DNA from: REEB52 sp964626905
Lineage (GTDB): Bacteria; Chlamydiota; Chlamydiia; Chlamydiales; SM23-39
Assembly: GCA_964626905.1 (NCBI GenBank)
Contig: CAZVHA010000001.1
Coordinates: forward strand, 310,001-374,000
Length of the DNA stretch: 64,000 bases
Direction: 5' to 3'
Part shown: positions 8,830 through 17,728 of the stretch, piece by piece
How positions within the stretch are numbered: position 1 is the first letter of the stretch
How the letters are laid out: each line of letters opens with the position of its first letter
Notes under the pieces: model-generated
What the model saw: only the letters and a program-made list of their open reading frames with translations
Databases searched by the model: none
Told to the model about the DNA's origin: nothing
Translations under genes and position numbers: made by a program

Positions 8830-10285
8830 AACTACTCCCCTTTAGACTCAAAGGTCTAGAGTCTGTTAAATCGGAGTTCCCGAAAAACTGGATGGGACCT
8901 GGGTACATATAGCGGTCCTCAACGGTCCAGCCTGTCCTAAGCTCCGAGAAGTGTAAAAAGGTTTTACTATTTAAATCAACTAAAAATTTTTGTATCACCG
9001 GCTTTTGTTTTCCCGATCGGAGCTCAAAGTGCATGAGTTGGACGATCGGCACCATTTTCATCTCCCAGTGATTTGCTTTTTCTCTTAAGTTTTGAATCGC
9101 GCAGATCACTCCCGTCAACTCCTCTCTCACGGCAAGGTAGGCTAGCTTTCCCAAAGCATAGGCGTAATCGGCGTCGAAATTGGAGGGCATGCACGATCTC
9201 CCCTCGTAGCCGAGAAAGTGGGTCAACGCGTTGAATTTGCCCCCAAATTGGCGTCTTTCCAGCTCTTGCTTGATCCGATCTAAAAGCAGCTCTTCTGTCT
9301 TGATCTTGGAAAGTTCAATGTTTCCGTGGGGATCTTTTTCGCTCCCCTCACCGAGCTCTTGGAACTCAGGGACAAATTCGACAAGCCCTTCAGGGATCAA
9401 AATAACGCCGTATTCTTTCCCCTTCGAATGGCGCAAAATGATCAGATCGGCGAGTTCAGAGACAATTTGGGCAAGTGATTTGCGCTCTTCGCTAATCAAT
9501 GCCAAGTTCGGCCCCGTTTTTAAAGCGCATTCCAGTGTGATGTGAGAAGCGGATCTGCCCATCAACTTGATGAAGTGGTAATACTTTTTGGCGGAAAGGG
9601 CATCTCTTGCAATATTGCCGATGATTTCGGAATAGGTCTTTGTTGCGCTGTCAAATCCGAAGGTCATCTCGATCTCATTGCTCCTCAAATCGCCATCGAT
9701 TGTCTTTGGAACGCCAACGACTTTCGTCTTGCACCCTTTTTCTAAAAAATATTCAGCCAAATAGGCCGCATTGGTATTCGAATCGTCGCCCCCAATGACA
9801 CAGAGCCCATCCAACCGGTGGTGTTCACACGCTTTTAGAGAAGCTGCCATCTGCTCCTGAGTTTCGATCTTCGTCCTTCCCGAACCGAGAAGATCGAATC
9901 CCCCCTGATTGCGGACCGAATCGATCTCCTTCACTTCGATAAACTTATTTTTGATCAGGCCATCGGGCCCATTCAAAAAACCGATGAGGGTGGCGCCTGC
10001 GTCGAAGAGACCGGCGATCACGTTGTGCCCTCCAGAGGCTTGGCCCCCGGAAAAAAAGACTCCGATCCTCAAAGTCCCCTTTTTCCCCTTTCCCTTTTTC
10101 AATCGATACATGGATGAGTTAAAAGTTTTTTGAAATAGGGCTCGCAGGGCCTCTTTTGGCCCTTTTCCAGGAATGATCTCAAAACAGCTCTCGCCCAAAG
10201 AGGCGAGAAGATCAGGCAGTTTCGGCTGATATTTGCTCCGCTCCTTTTGCAAGGGACTATATTCCTTTTTTGAGACGTTGCCCAT
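8822..10285 (-). CDS. pfp: Pyrophosphate-dependent 6-phosphofructokinase
   Basis: Phosphorylates fructose 6-phosphate with PPi instead of ATP, reversibly, in glycolysis. The 487-aa protein has the N-terminal phosphate loop FFSGGQASGGHN, the GGDDSNTNAAYLAEYF segment where the GGDD variant marks PPi specificity, the catalytic PKTIDGDL, and MGRSASHI. Chlamydiae are known to carry PPi-type PFK. The gene is divergent from pyrG (93 bp apart) and its stop overlaps the deubiquitinase start. Slightly shorter than the approximately 550-aa long-form PFPs I recall, without visible loss of active-site motifs. Confidence 0.93.
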   Translation of the reverse strand: MGNVSKKEYSPLQKERSKYQPKLPDLLASLGESCFEIIPGKGPKEALRALFQKTFNSSMYRLKKGKGKKGTLRIGVFFSGGQASGGHNVIAGLFDAGATLIGFLNGPDGLIKNKFIEVKEIDSVRNQGGFDLLGSGRTKIETQEQMAASLKACEHHRLDGLCVIGGDDSNTNAAYLAEYFLEKGCKTKVVGVPKTIDGDLRSNEIEMTFGFDSATKTYSEIIGNIARDALSAKKYYHFIKLMGRSASHITLECALKTGPNLALISEERKSLAQIVSELADLIILRHSKGKEYGVILIPEGLVEFVPEFQELGEGSEKDPHGNIELSKIKTEELLLDRIKQELERRQFGGKFNALTHFLGYEGRSCMPSNFDADYAYALGKLAYLAVREELTGVICAIQNLREKANHWEMKMVPIVQLMHFELRSGKQKPVIQKFLVDLNSKTFLHFSELRTGWTVEDRYMYPGPIQFFGNSDLTDSRPLSLKGSSYD

Positions 10286-10378
10286 TCGGCATCACCCTTC
10301 CTCTAATTTGGACCTCAATTTTCTCAAAATCCACCCATCTATGCAAGAAAAAACGATTTAGTTTATAGTCTTCAGTTT

Positions 10379-12013
10379 ATGGCGATCAAATATATTTTTA
10401 TCACGGGTGGCGTTGTCTCCTCTCTCGGCAAGGGATTGACGGCGGCCTCTATCGGCCAGCTCCTCGAAAGTCGGGGGCTAAAAATCGCGATGCTCAAGCT
10501 CGACCCCTACCTCAATGTCGACCCGGGGACGATGAACCCCTTTCAGCATGGGGAGGTCTATGTGACCGACGATGGGGCCGAAACGGATCTCGACTTAGGC
10601 CACTACTACCGCTATACCCACTCCCCCCTATCCCGCGCCTCCAATTCGACCTCGGGGCAAATTTACGAAACGGTGATTAAAAAGGAGCGCAAAGGAGATT
10701 ATTTAGGCAAAACCGTGCAGGTCGTTCCCCATGTGACCGACGAGATCAAAGCCCGCATTCTCACCTGCTCACACCAGGAGGCAAACATCTCCGTTGTTTT
10801 GGTCGAAATTGGGGGGACTGTCGGCGACATCGAATCGCTCCCCTTTCTCGAGGCGATTCGGCAATTTCGCTATGAAAGGCCAAAAGACTGCATCAACATC
10901 CACCTCACCTACGTCCCCTATCTCAAAGCGGCAGGCGAGGTGAAGACAAAGCCGACGCAACACTCGGTCCAAGTGCTGCGCGAAATCGGCATCAATCCAG
11001 ATATGATCCTTTGTCGCTGTGAAAACGAACTCAGCGCGGAGATCAAGGGAAAAATATCGCTTTTTTGCAACGTTCACGGCGATTTTGTCATGGACGAAAA
11101 AGATGTCTCTCAGAGCATTTACGAAGTCCCTTTGGATTTGCATCGACAAGGGCTCGATGAGAAAATTTGCAAGGTTCTCGAGCTCCCCTCCAAAATCCCC
11201 GATCTTTCTCGTTGGGAAAAAATGCTCCAGACCGTGTTATCGCCGAAGGGAAAAGTGGTGGTCGGCATTGTGGGCAAATACATGGATCACCAAGATGCGT
11301 ACAAGTCGGTTTTCGAAGCGCTCCATCATGGGGCCATTGCGGCAGGAGTTGGGCTAGAAATTCGGAAATTCGAATCAGACCGAGTTTTGGATGGGGGAGA
11401 CATTGGGAAAGTGATCGGAGGGTGCGATGGCTATCTTGTCCCTGGTGGTTTTGGCGAAAGAGGTTGGGAGGGCAAAGTAGAGACGTGCCGCTACTCGAGG
11501 GTCAATCAGATCCCCTATTTCGGCCTTTGTCTCGGAATGCAGGTGATGATCGTCGAATTTGCGCGCAATGTTCTCGGCCTTGCAAAAGCCCATTCGACGG
11601 AAGTGGACAAAAACACCCCCTATCCGGTGATCTCAATGTTGAGCGAGCAGAAAAAAATAGAAAATTTGGGCGGAACCATGCGCCTTGGCGCCTATCCTTG
11701 CGAAATTGAAAAAGGGACGCTCGCCTTTGCTGCGTATGGAAAGACAAGAATTTCTGAAAGGCATCGCCACCGATATGAATTCAATAACGAGTACAAGCAG
11801 CTCTTTGAGGAGAAGGGGATGATTTTTTCGGGCAAATTAGAGCATGGGGAGCTGTGTGAAATTTCTGAAATTCCCACGTCTCCATGGATGCTGGGGGTTC
11901 AGTTCCACCCAGAATTCAAATCAAAGCCGCTTGAACCACATCCCCTCTTTCGGGAGTTTATCCGCGCGGTTGTCCTCAATGCTGAAAAAAACCGATCGAC
12001 GGTTTATGCCTAG
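10379..12013 (+). CDS. pyrG: CTP synthase
   Basis: Makes CTP from UTP with ATP and glutamine. The 544-aa protein has the synthetase domain beginning IFITGGVVSSLGKGLTAASI with its P-loop, and a C-terminal class I glutamine amidotransferase domain with the nucleophile in YFGLCLGMQ (about 379-387) and the His/Glu pair in LGVQFHPEF. First gene of a pyrG-ruvX-zwf-opcA-pgl run; its last 8 bp overlap the ATG of ruvX. The same start of the cluster is found in Chlamydia. Confidence 0.97.
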   Translation: MAIKYIFITGGVVSSLGKGLTAASIGQLLESRGLKIAMLKLDPYLNVDPGTMNPFQHGEVYVTDDGAETDLDLGHYYRYTHSPLSRASNSTSGQIYETVIKKERKGDYLGKTVQVVPHVTDEIKARILTCSHQEANISVVLVEIGGTVGDIESLPFLEAIRQFRYERPKDCINIHLTYVPYLKAAGEVKTKPTQHSVQVLREIGINPDMILCRCENELSAEIKGKISLFCNVHGDFVMDEKDVSQSIYEVPLDLHRQGLDEKICKVLELPSKIPDLSRWEKMLQTVLSPKGKVVVGIVGKYMDHQDAYKSVFEALHHGAIAAGVGLEIRKFESDRVLDGGDIGKVIGGCDGYLVPGGFGERGWEGKVETCRYSRVNQIPYFGLCLGMQVMIVEFARNVLGLAKAHSTEVDKNTPYPVISMLSEQKKIENLGGTMRLGAYPCEIEKGTLAFAAYGKTRISERHRHRYEFNNEYKQLFEEKGMIFSGKLEHGELCEISEIPTSPWMLGVQFHPEFKSKPLEPHPLFREFIRAVVLNAEKNRSTVYA

Positions 12014-12416
12014 AGTTGCCGCCATCGATTTTGGGCTCAAACGAATCGGGCTTGCCGTTTCCGATCTTCTTAGAAAAGTAGCCCTTCCGATCGGCGTTGT
12101 CGAGGGGGGCAAAAAAGCGATTCAAAATATTCGCGATGCTCTTCCCTTGAAGGAGGTCGGTCTCATCCTCGTTGGCCTGCCCTTAGAAATGAGCGGCAAA
12201 AAAGGGCCGATGGCGCAAATCGTCGAAGAATTTAGCAAAAAAGTGGAAGAGGCTCTTGGAATTCGGGTCCAACTGATCGATGAGCGGCTCTCGAGCAAGG
12301 CGGCCGATCAAACTTTAAAAGAGATTTCTTTGAATCGAAAAGCGAGAAGTGAGAAGATCGATATGGTAGCGGCAACGCTCCTTTTGCAAACCTATTTGGA
12401 TATGAGATGCTATTAG
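12006..12416 (+). CDS. ruvX: YqgF/RuvX family RNase H-fold protein
   Basis: 136-aa protein of the YqgF family, proposed to resolve Holliday junctions and, in E. coli, needed for 16S rRNA 5' processing. Visible motifs: AAIDFGLKRIGLAVSD at the N-terminus (first acidic residue), LVGLPLEMSG, and the conserved LIDERLSSKAA with the second acidic residue. The ATG at 12006 overlaps the pyrG stop (ATGCCTAG); an in-frame ATG at 11979 would add nine residues. The stop overlaps zwf by 10 bp, which implies translational coupling along the operon. Confidence 0.92.
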   Translation: MPRVAAIDFGLKRIGLAVSDLLRKVALPIGVVEGGKKAIQNIRDALPLKEVGLILVGLPLEMSGKKGPMAQIVEEFSKKVEEALGIRVQLIDERLSSKAADQTLKEISLNRKARSEKIDMVAATLLLQTYLDMRCY

Positions 12417-13933
12417 AAGAAAAAGGGAGATCTTCCCGCAATGTCGATCCTTGCATTTTAGTGATTTTTGGGGCCACTGGCGATTTGACGGGGAGAAAGC
12501 TCGCCCCTGCGATCTACAATTTAGGCAAAGAGGGGATGTTGAGCGCCAATTTCGCCTGCCTTGGATTTGCGAGAAGAGACAAGACAGATGAGACTTTTCG
12601 CAAAGAGATTAAAGAAGAGGTTTCGGAGTTTTCTCGCACCCAACCGATCGACGAAGGATTTTGGAAGACCTTTGAGTCGCAGCTCTTTTATCACAAATCG
12701 GAATTTGACTCCGATGAAGGGTATGAGCGCTTGCGAGAGACGCTGAAGCGGCTCGATATGCAACATGCGACTCAAGGGAACCGGATCTACTATCTTTCGG
12801 TTCAGCCCAAATTTTTCCCCATCATCATTGAAAAGCTCGCTAAACACGGATTGATTTATAACCCCGACGACGCAAAGGGGCGCTGGTCGCGGGTGATCAT
12901 CGAAAAACCGTTCGGCAAAGATCTTGCCTCTGCCACCGAATTGCAGCAAAACATCTCCAAATCGCTTGCCGAATCGCAAATCTACCGGATCGATCACTAT
13001 CTTGGCAAAGAGACGGTGCAAAATATTTTGGTCTTCCGGTTTGCCAATGCCATTTTCGAATCGCTTTGGAATTACAAGCATGTCGATCACGTGCAAATCA
13101 CGGTGGCTGAAGATATTGGAATTGGAACGCGGGGCCATTTTTTTGAAGAGGAAGGTCTTTTGCGCGACGTGGTGCAAAACCACATGATGCAGCTTTTAAC
13201 ACTCGTTGCGATGGAGCCTCCTATATCGCTCAGTGCCGATGCGATCCGCGATGAAAAGGTAAAAGTGCTCAAATCGCTGCGCCCATGGACGGCAGATGAT
13301 TTTAAAAACCATGTAGTGAGGGGACAATACGGCCCTGGATTCGTCGATGGAAAAGAGGCGATTGGGTATCGAAAAGAGGAAAACGTGAATCCCCAATCGA
13401 ATGTTGAGACTTTTGTGGGGGCGCGGCTATTTATCGATAACTGGCGCTGGTCGGGTGTGCCGTTTTATTTAAGAGCGGGCAAAAGACTTCCCAAAAAAGG
13501 GACAGAAATTGCCCTCATTTTCAAAGATGCTCCGGGAGTGCTTTTCAACTCGCAAGGGGGGAAAAAAGACTCCAATGTTCTCGCTTTGAGAATTCAGCCC
13601 GATGAGGGCATTGCGATGAAGATCAACTGCAAAGTGCCAGGTCCTAGCAGCCCGATTCAGCCGGTGAAGATGGATTTTCGATATGGCTCCTATTTCGGGC
13701 AGAGCCCGCCTGAAGCCTATGAGCGGCTCATTTGGGACTGCATGGGAGGAGATGGCACTCTTTTTGCAAGGGTCGATGAGGTGAAGGAGTCTTGGGAACA
13801 TTTTACCCCCCTTTTGGAGGATTGGGCAAAACACCCGAGCCGAAACTTTCCCAATTATCCGTCGGGCAGTTGGGGGCCGAAAGAGGCAGATGAGATGATG
13901 GCAAAAGAGGGCAGGGTCTGGCGGATTTTATGA
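12407..13933 (+). CDS. zwf: Glucose-6-phosphate 1-dehydrogenase
   Basis: First enzyme of the oxidative pentose phosphate pathway, reducing NADP+. The 508-aa protein has the dinucleotide-binding start VIFGATGDLTGRKLAPAIYN and the active-site RIDHYLGKETVQN (about 196-208). It sits between ruvX (10-bp overlap) and opcA (4-bp ATGA overlap), so expression is probably coupled. Complete, with no missing key residue. Confidence 0.97.
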   Translation: MLLEEKGRSSRNVDPCILVIFGATGDLTGRKLAPAIYNLGKEGMLSANFACLGFARRDKTDETFRKEIKEEVSEFSRTQPIDEGFWKTFESQLFYHKSEFDSDEGYERLRETLKRLDMQHATQGNRIYYLSVQPKFFPIIIEKLAKHGLIYNPDDAKGRWSRVIIEKPFGKDLASATELQQNISKSLAESQIYRIDHYLGKETVQNILVFRFANAIFESLWNYKHVDHVQITVAEDIGIGTRGHFFEEEGLLRDVVQNHMMQLLTLVAMEPPISLSADAIRDEKVKVLKSLRPWTADDFKNHVVRGQYGPGFVDGKEAIGYRKEENVNPQSNVETFVGARLFIDNWRWSGVPFYLRAGKRLPKKGTEIALIFKDAPGVLFNSQGGKKDSNVLALRIQPDEGIAMKINCKVPGPSSPIQPVKMDFRYGSYFGQSPPEAYERLIWDCMGGDGTLFARVDEVKESWEHFTPLLEDWAKHPSRNFPNYPSGSWGPKEADEMMAKEGRVWRIL

Positions 13934-14979
13934 GTGCACAACTCCTTGTCAATCCGGAACAAATTGAGAGCGAACTTCTAAAACTTTGGGATCAGCTTTC
14001 CAAAGAAAAAATACGGGCCTGTCTTTTCAATTTGATCGTGTTCAATAAGCTCTCTGCTCGAACCGACTACATCCGCAATATCGTGCAAAAAGTTTCGGAA
14101 AAATATCCGTGCAGAGTTCTTTTTATCTCATCCGATCCAGAATCGCCCCATCCCTACTTGAAGACAGCTGTTTCCGTTGTGGGGGGCGGGAATATCGCCT
14201 GTGATTACATCGATATTGGGTTTTCTGGATCTGAAATTGAAAAAGTCCCCTTTCTCCTCCTTCCCCATTTCGTCCCCGATTTGCCCATATCGCTCCTTTG
14301 GACTGAGGATCCGAGTTTTGACCATCCCCTCTTTGAACCGCTAGTCAAACTCTCTTCGAGAATCATTTTCGATTCGGAATCGGCTGACAGTTTGCTCTCG
14401 TTTGCGAAAACGAGTTTAAAGCTGCAAGAAAGGGGGATCGATACAGCAGATCTCAATTGGGCAAGAACGGAAGGGTGGCGCGATCTGATCGCATCTCTTT
14501 TCCCATCGAAACAATTGCTGGATCAGATCGAAGAGGTCAAAATCAGCTATAATGGGCGCAGGACGGAGGTTTTTTGCCATGTAAAAGTACAATCGCTCTA
14601 TGTACTCGCCTGGCTTGCAAGTAGACTTGGGTGGAAGTTTGTAAAGGCGCACAAAGAGATGGCCTTTACTTTCGAAAAGCAAAAGGGGCAGATCAGCTCG
14701 GTTACTTGGGAAAATTTGGGTTCGGGGACGATCACTTCGATCGATTTCTCTTTGAAAGAGGGTCACCTTTTCAGCTGCTCGAGAGACAAAAAAGAGTACC
14801 ACCGGGTAAATATCCAGATCTCCTCTCAGGAAAAATGTGAATTGCCCTCCAACTATGTGCTTGGGAAAACCGCCACAGGGCAAACCCTCATTAAGGAGAT
14901 CATCAACCAAGGGACGAGCAGCCACTATATTGAGATGCTCAAAGAGATTTTGAACCTGGATCGAGATCAGCTATGTTGA
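13930..14979 (+). CDS. opcA: Glucose-6-phosphate dehydrogenase assembly protein OpcA-like
   Basis: 349-aa protein placed exactly between zwf and pgl with overlapping codons on both sides (ATGA at 13930; 7 bp into pgl). Features of the OpcA family seen here are the N-terminal region with CLFNLIVFNKLSAR and CRVLFISSD, and the central LPISLLWTEDPSF. In cyanobacteria OpcA binds and activates G6PD; a role here is inferred from family and position. No catalytic motif is expected. Confidence 0.82.
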   Translation: MSAQLLVNPEQIESELLKLWDQLSKEKIRACLFNLIVFNKLSARTDYIRNIVQKVSEKYPCRVLFISSDPESPHPYLKTAVSVVGGGNIACDYIDIGFSGSEIEKVPFLLLPHFVPDLPISLLWTEDPSFDHPLFEPLVKLSSRIIFDSESADSLLSFAKTSLKLQERGIDTADLNWARTEGWRDLIASLFPSKQLLDQIEEVKISYNGRRTEVFCHVKVQSLYVLAWLASRLGWKFVKAHKEMAFTFEKQKGQISSVTWENLGSGTITSIDFSLKEGHLFSCSRDKKEYHRVNIQISSQEKCELPSNYVLGKTATGQTLIKEIINQGTSSHYIEMLKEILNLDRDQLC

Positions 14980-15695
14980 AATCGTGGGATGCAAGGCGAG
15001 ACTATATTGTTCCCGGCAATCATGAGGAGACGATCCGATTTGCCACTGAACACTGGGTCCATTCTGCCCAAAAGGCGATTCAGAAAAGGGGGCGATTTGC
15101 CGTGGCCCTTTCTGGTGGATCAACCCCGAAGGCGATCTATCAAAATTTAATTTTGCAAGAGCTGGAATGGGAAAAAGTCTGGCTTTTTTGGAGCGATGAG
15201 AGGGCTCTGCCCCCCGATCACCCCGACAGCAATTACCGAATGGCGATGGAATTTTTTAAAAAAGTGCCTGTCCCCCCCTCTCAAATTTTTCGTATGAAGG
15301 CAGAGTCGAATATTGAAAAAAATGCCCTGGATTACGAAGAAAAAATTAAACATATATTAGGAAAAACTTGTTTTGATCTGGTCATGCTCGGTGTTGGAGA
15401 AGATGGTCACACAGCTTCTCTTTTCCCCAAAACGGATGCGCTAAAGGTAGAGGAAAGACTTGTGATCGAAACTTTTGTCCCTCAAAAAAATGGGTGGAGA
15501 ATGACTCTCACCTACCCCTGTATCGAACAAAGTTTTTATTCGACAATTTATGCTTTGGGCTCTTCAAAACAACTCATTGTCGCCAAAGTTCTCAACGCAG
15601 CAATCGATTCTGAATTTCCGGCAAGTCGCATTGGAACGGCAGAAAAAAAAGTTCTATGGGTTTGCGATGCCGATGCGGCAGCTCAATTAAAGTAA
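14973..15695 (+). CDS. pgl: 6-phosphogluconolactonase
   Basis: Hydrolyses 6-phosphogluconolactone, the product of Zwf. The 240-aa protein has the family motifs FAVALSGGSTPKAIYQ (about 43-58), VWLFWSDERALPPDHPDSN (about 69-87) and VMLGVGEDGHTASLFP (about 136-151). It is the last gene of the pentose phosphate run; the next gene downstream has its own promoter-like sequence and a different character. Confidence 0.95.
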   Translation: MLKSWDARRDYIVPGNHEETIRFATEHWVHSAQKAIQKRGRFAVALSGGSTPKAIYQNLILQELEWEKVWLFWSDERALPPDHPDSNYRMAMEFFKKVPVPPSQIFRMKAESNIEKNALDYEEKIKHILGKTCFDLVMLGVGEDGHTASLFPKTDALKVEERLVIETFVPQKNGWRMTLTYPCIEQSFYSTIYALGSSKQLIVAKVLNAAIDSEFPASRIGTAEKKVLWVCDADAAAQLK

Positions 15696-15720
15696 TGCTT
15701 TATCTTTACGAAAATACATT

Positions 15721-15749
15721 TTTACATTAAAATATACGCGTATTTTATA
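15721..15749 (+). promoter_or_regulatory. Candidate sigma-66/sigma-70 type promoter
   Basis: TTTACA at 15721-15726, a 17-bp A/T-rich spacer, and TTTATA at 15744-15749 (with overlapping TATATA) lie about 45 bp before the ATG of the first Inc-like gene. The stretch between the pgl stop and that ATG has no other use, and an AGGA ribosome site is present near 15781. Placed by eye. Confidence 0.5.
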
Positions 15750-15791
15750 TATAAACCAACACCAAACAAAAAAAAGGTTAGGAAATATTTT

Positions 15792-16565
15792 ATGAATAAA
15801 ACTAACGAAATTCAATCTAAAACTGTTGATGCTGAACTTTCGGCTCCAGTCGTAGGGAAAACTCCTAAAGGCCGTTTGATCACGCCGTTCAACCTCGGTT
15901 ACGCAAAAACAAAAGAATTTTACGGAAAAGTCGTTGCAAAATCTGAAAGGAATGCAGTGATTGCCGGATTGCAAAAAGTGGCCTACGCAGTAGCAACCGT
16001 TTTTGCCGCGATCGTCGAAACACTGATGAATATGGGTAAATTTGCACTCAATACAGCGGTAGTCTTACCGATCAACTTCGTTCATGGGCTTGTGACAAAA
16101 CCCAAAAAGGGAACTGATCCAGTAGTTGAGCAGAAAAAAGAAGAAACACCTAAAGTAAAAAAATCTGTAATCAGCGATGGAATGGTGCAGATACTAAAAG
16201 AATCAGCACAAGAAGATAAAAAATCTGCAGCCGCAAAGACTGAAGTAGCAGTAAAAGAACCTGTAATCAGCAATGAAATAATTCAGACACTAAAAAAATT
16301 AGCACAAGAAGCTAAACAAAGAGTGGAAGATAAAAAATCTGAAGCTGCAAAGCCTGAAGTAGCAGAACGTAAAGCAGAAGTGGCAGCAGAATCTGTAGTC
16401 AACGAAGTAATTGTTGAACAACCAGTCGTAGAACCCGCCGTCACCCAAGACAATCGATGGATTAAACCCCGCACCTTAATTGAAGGTGTAGCAGCTGTGG
16501 GAATAGTCACAACTGCTATTTTATATGCATTATCCCAAAGCGCCATGGAAAGTGTGGGTGTTTAA
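15792..16565 (+). CDS. Inc-like membrane protein with Lys/Glu/Ala-rich repeats
   Basis: 257-aa protein without recognised homologues. A hydrophobic bilobed block lies at about residues 58-100 (VAYAVATVFAAIVETL and ALNTAVVLPINFVHGL), followed by a charged, Lys/Glu/Ala-rich region of about 110 residues with two copies of a short repeat around KKSVISDGMVQILKESAQE and KEPVISNEIIQTLKKLAQE, then a C-terminal hydrophobic segment (about 227-245). The ETL-M/R-N core with a following LN-A-P-IN motif also occurs in the next gene, so the two are paralogues. The bilobed hydrophobic domain and lack of a Sec signal fit an inclusion-membrane (Inc) type III substrate, but this is inference. Followed by a terminator at 16590. 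Confidence 0.65.
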   Translation: MNKTNEIQSKTVDAELSAPVVGKTPKGRLITPFNLGYAKTKEFYGKVVAKSERNAVIAGLQKVAYAVATVFAAIVETLMNMGKFALNTAVVLPINFVHGLVTKPKKGTDPVVEQKKEETPKVKKSVISDGMVQILKESAQEDKKSAAAKTEVAVKEPVISNEIIQTLKKLAQEAKQRVEDKKSEAAKPEVAERKAEVAAESVVNEVIVEQPVVEPAVTQDNRWIKPRTLIEGVAAVGIVTTAILYALSQSAMESVGV

Positions 16566-16589
16566 TTAACCTAAATTTTAATTCTAAGC

Positions 16590-16620
16590 AAAAAGGCTCT
16601 TTAAAAAAGAGCCTTTTTTA
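16590..16620 (+). terminator. Rho-independent terminator
   Basis: A perfect stem AAAAGGCTCTTT / AAAGAGCCTTTT with a tiny loop followed by Ts sits about 25 bp after the stop of the preceding gene. Confidence 0.85.
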
Positions 16621-16658
16621 TTTCAATTAATTAAGAAGCTGTGATAAAATAGTTTCAA

Positions 16659-17426
16659 ATGAATGCGATAAAACCAAATTATGTAATAACTCCAAAACCA
16701 TTGCACTACAATAAAACCAGTGCCGCCTATCTCCAATCTAAAACAGCTAGTTCTTTTTTGAAAAAAATCGGTTATATCGCCCTCAGCGCTTTACTAGCAT
16801 TGGCCGAGACCCTTCGAAATGGTACCTACTTCCTATTGAATTGCGCCATTGCCCCAATCAACTACTTATACCGCCTTCGGACACCTGAAAAGCCAACAGG
16901 CCCACAACCTACCCCAACAAAGCCAATCGACACCGAAGAAATTGAAAAAGAGGTTGAAAAGCTCAATCAACAGTTGAGAAAGCACCAGGAAAAACAGATA
17001 GCAAAAATCAAAGAATTAAATGACGAATGCGATGAGCTTGTCGAGAATTACAATAAATTAGGTGCCGAATGCAATGAATTAGATGCCGAATGCGATGGGC
17101 ACATCGAGGCTCACAATAAGCTCGTCGAGGATTACAATAAATTAGATGACGAATGCAATAAGCATGTCGAGAATTACAACCAACTTGCTACTCAATACAA
17201 AGAGGTCCTGGGTATTTTAAAACAAGATCACGAACAACAGGTTAAACTAGACTCTCAGCTCTACGGAATTACGACAGGTTTGATCGCCTCCTTGGTATAT
17301 GGTCTTTCAGGATTATTTGGATATTACACTTTGCCCACTGCTGCTGCGACGGGAATTGCCGCCCACCTATGGAGCAAGTCCCATGGGCCAAAATTTAGAT
17401 TTGCCGAATTTCAGCTTAAGAGCTAA
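16659..17426 (+). CDS. Inc-like protein with coiled coil and two membrane hairpins
   Basis: 255-aa protein. N-terminal hydrophobic block at about 39-70 (GYIALSALLALAETL, then LLNCAIAPINYLYRL) is paralogous to the preceding protein. Residues about 87-185 form a long acidic coiled coil with internal repeats of the type NKL-DDECNKHVENYN, encoded by near-identical DNA repeats at 17022-17180. The C-terminus has a bilobed hydrophobic pair (about 205-240, ITTGLIASLVYGLSGLFGYY and the following segment), as in Inc proteins. No Sec signal. Coiled coils in Incs often mimic SNAREs or tether vesicles; any such role here is speculation. Confidence 0.65.
   Translation: MNAIKPNYVITPKPLHYNKTSAAYLQSKTASSFLKKIGYIALSALLALAETLRNGTYFLLNCAIAPINYLYRLRTPEKPTGPQPTPTKPIDTEEIEKEVEKLNQQLRKHQEKQIAKIKELNDECDELVENYNKLGAECNELDAECDGHIEAHNKLVEDYNKLDDECNKHVENYNQLATQYKEVLGILKQDHEQQVKLDSQLYGITTGLIASLVYGLSGLFGYYTLPTAAATGIAAHLWSKSHGPKFRFAEFQLKS
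17022..17180 (+). repeat. Degenerate in-frame tandem repeats in a coiled-coil gene
   Basis: At least two long and one short copies of a unit of the kind GACGAATGCRATRAGCNTGT followed by CGAGAATTACAATAAATTAG occur in frame, expanding the heptad-like coiled coil of the Inc-like protein. The copies differ by few substitutions, which suggests recent duplication or slippage. Confidence 0.7.
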
Positions 17427-17437
17427 AATGCTCTTCT

Positions 17438-17728
17438 ATGGCATGGATTCCACCTCTAGAAATGAACATGAATATCTCAAGGACTGTCCTAGAAGGGAAA
17501 TGGGACAATCCAGTCATTGCAACTCTTCAAAAAATTGCCCTTTATACCATCATCCCCTTTATGCTCATTGCCACCTTTGAGGCGATCTTCAAAAATTTAA
17601 TCTTAATTAATTTGGCAAATTGTCTGATTTCTATTTTGAATTTGGCCCACTATCTGTATCAAAAATACGTGCGCCCTATTTTGAACCTAGTTCGATCGAA
17701 ACTCTGTTGCTGCCCATGCTCGTCTTAG
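17438..17728 (+). CDS. Small hydrophobic protein, Inc-like
   Basis: 96-aa protein lying directly after the coiled-coil protein. A long hydrophobic region (about 31-75, with ALYTIIPFMLIATFEAIF and LILINLANCLISILNLAHYL) is ended by a basic and cysteine-rich tail (RSKLCCCPCSS). In-frame ATGs also exist at 17462 and 17468, so the start is not secure. Its last 13 bp overlap the tsaD ATG. The ATFEAIFKN core resembles the ETLxN core of the two upstream proteins, which suggests a third paralogue. Confidence 0.55.
   Translation: MAWIPPLEMNMNISRTVLEGKWDNPVIATLQKIALYTIIPFMLIATFEAIFKNLILINLANCLISILNLAHYLYQKYVRPILNLVRSKLCCCPCSS

Noticed and set aside
12521..13183. Minus-strand frame of about 220 codons inside zwf
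   Set aside because: Shadow of a strongly conserved enzyme gene; no ribosome site.
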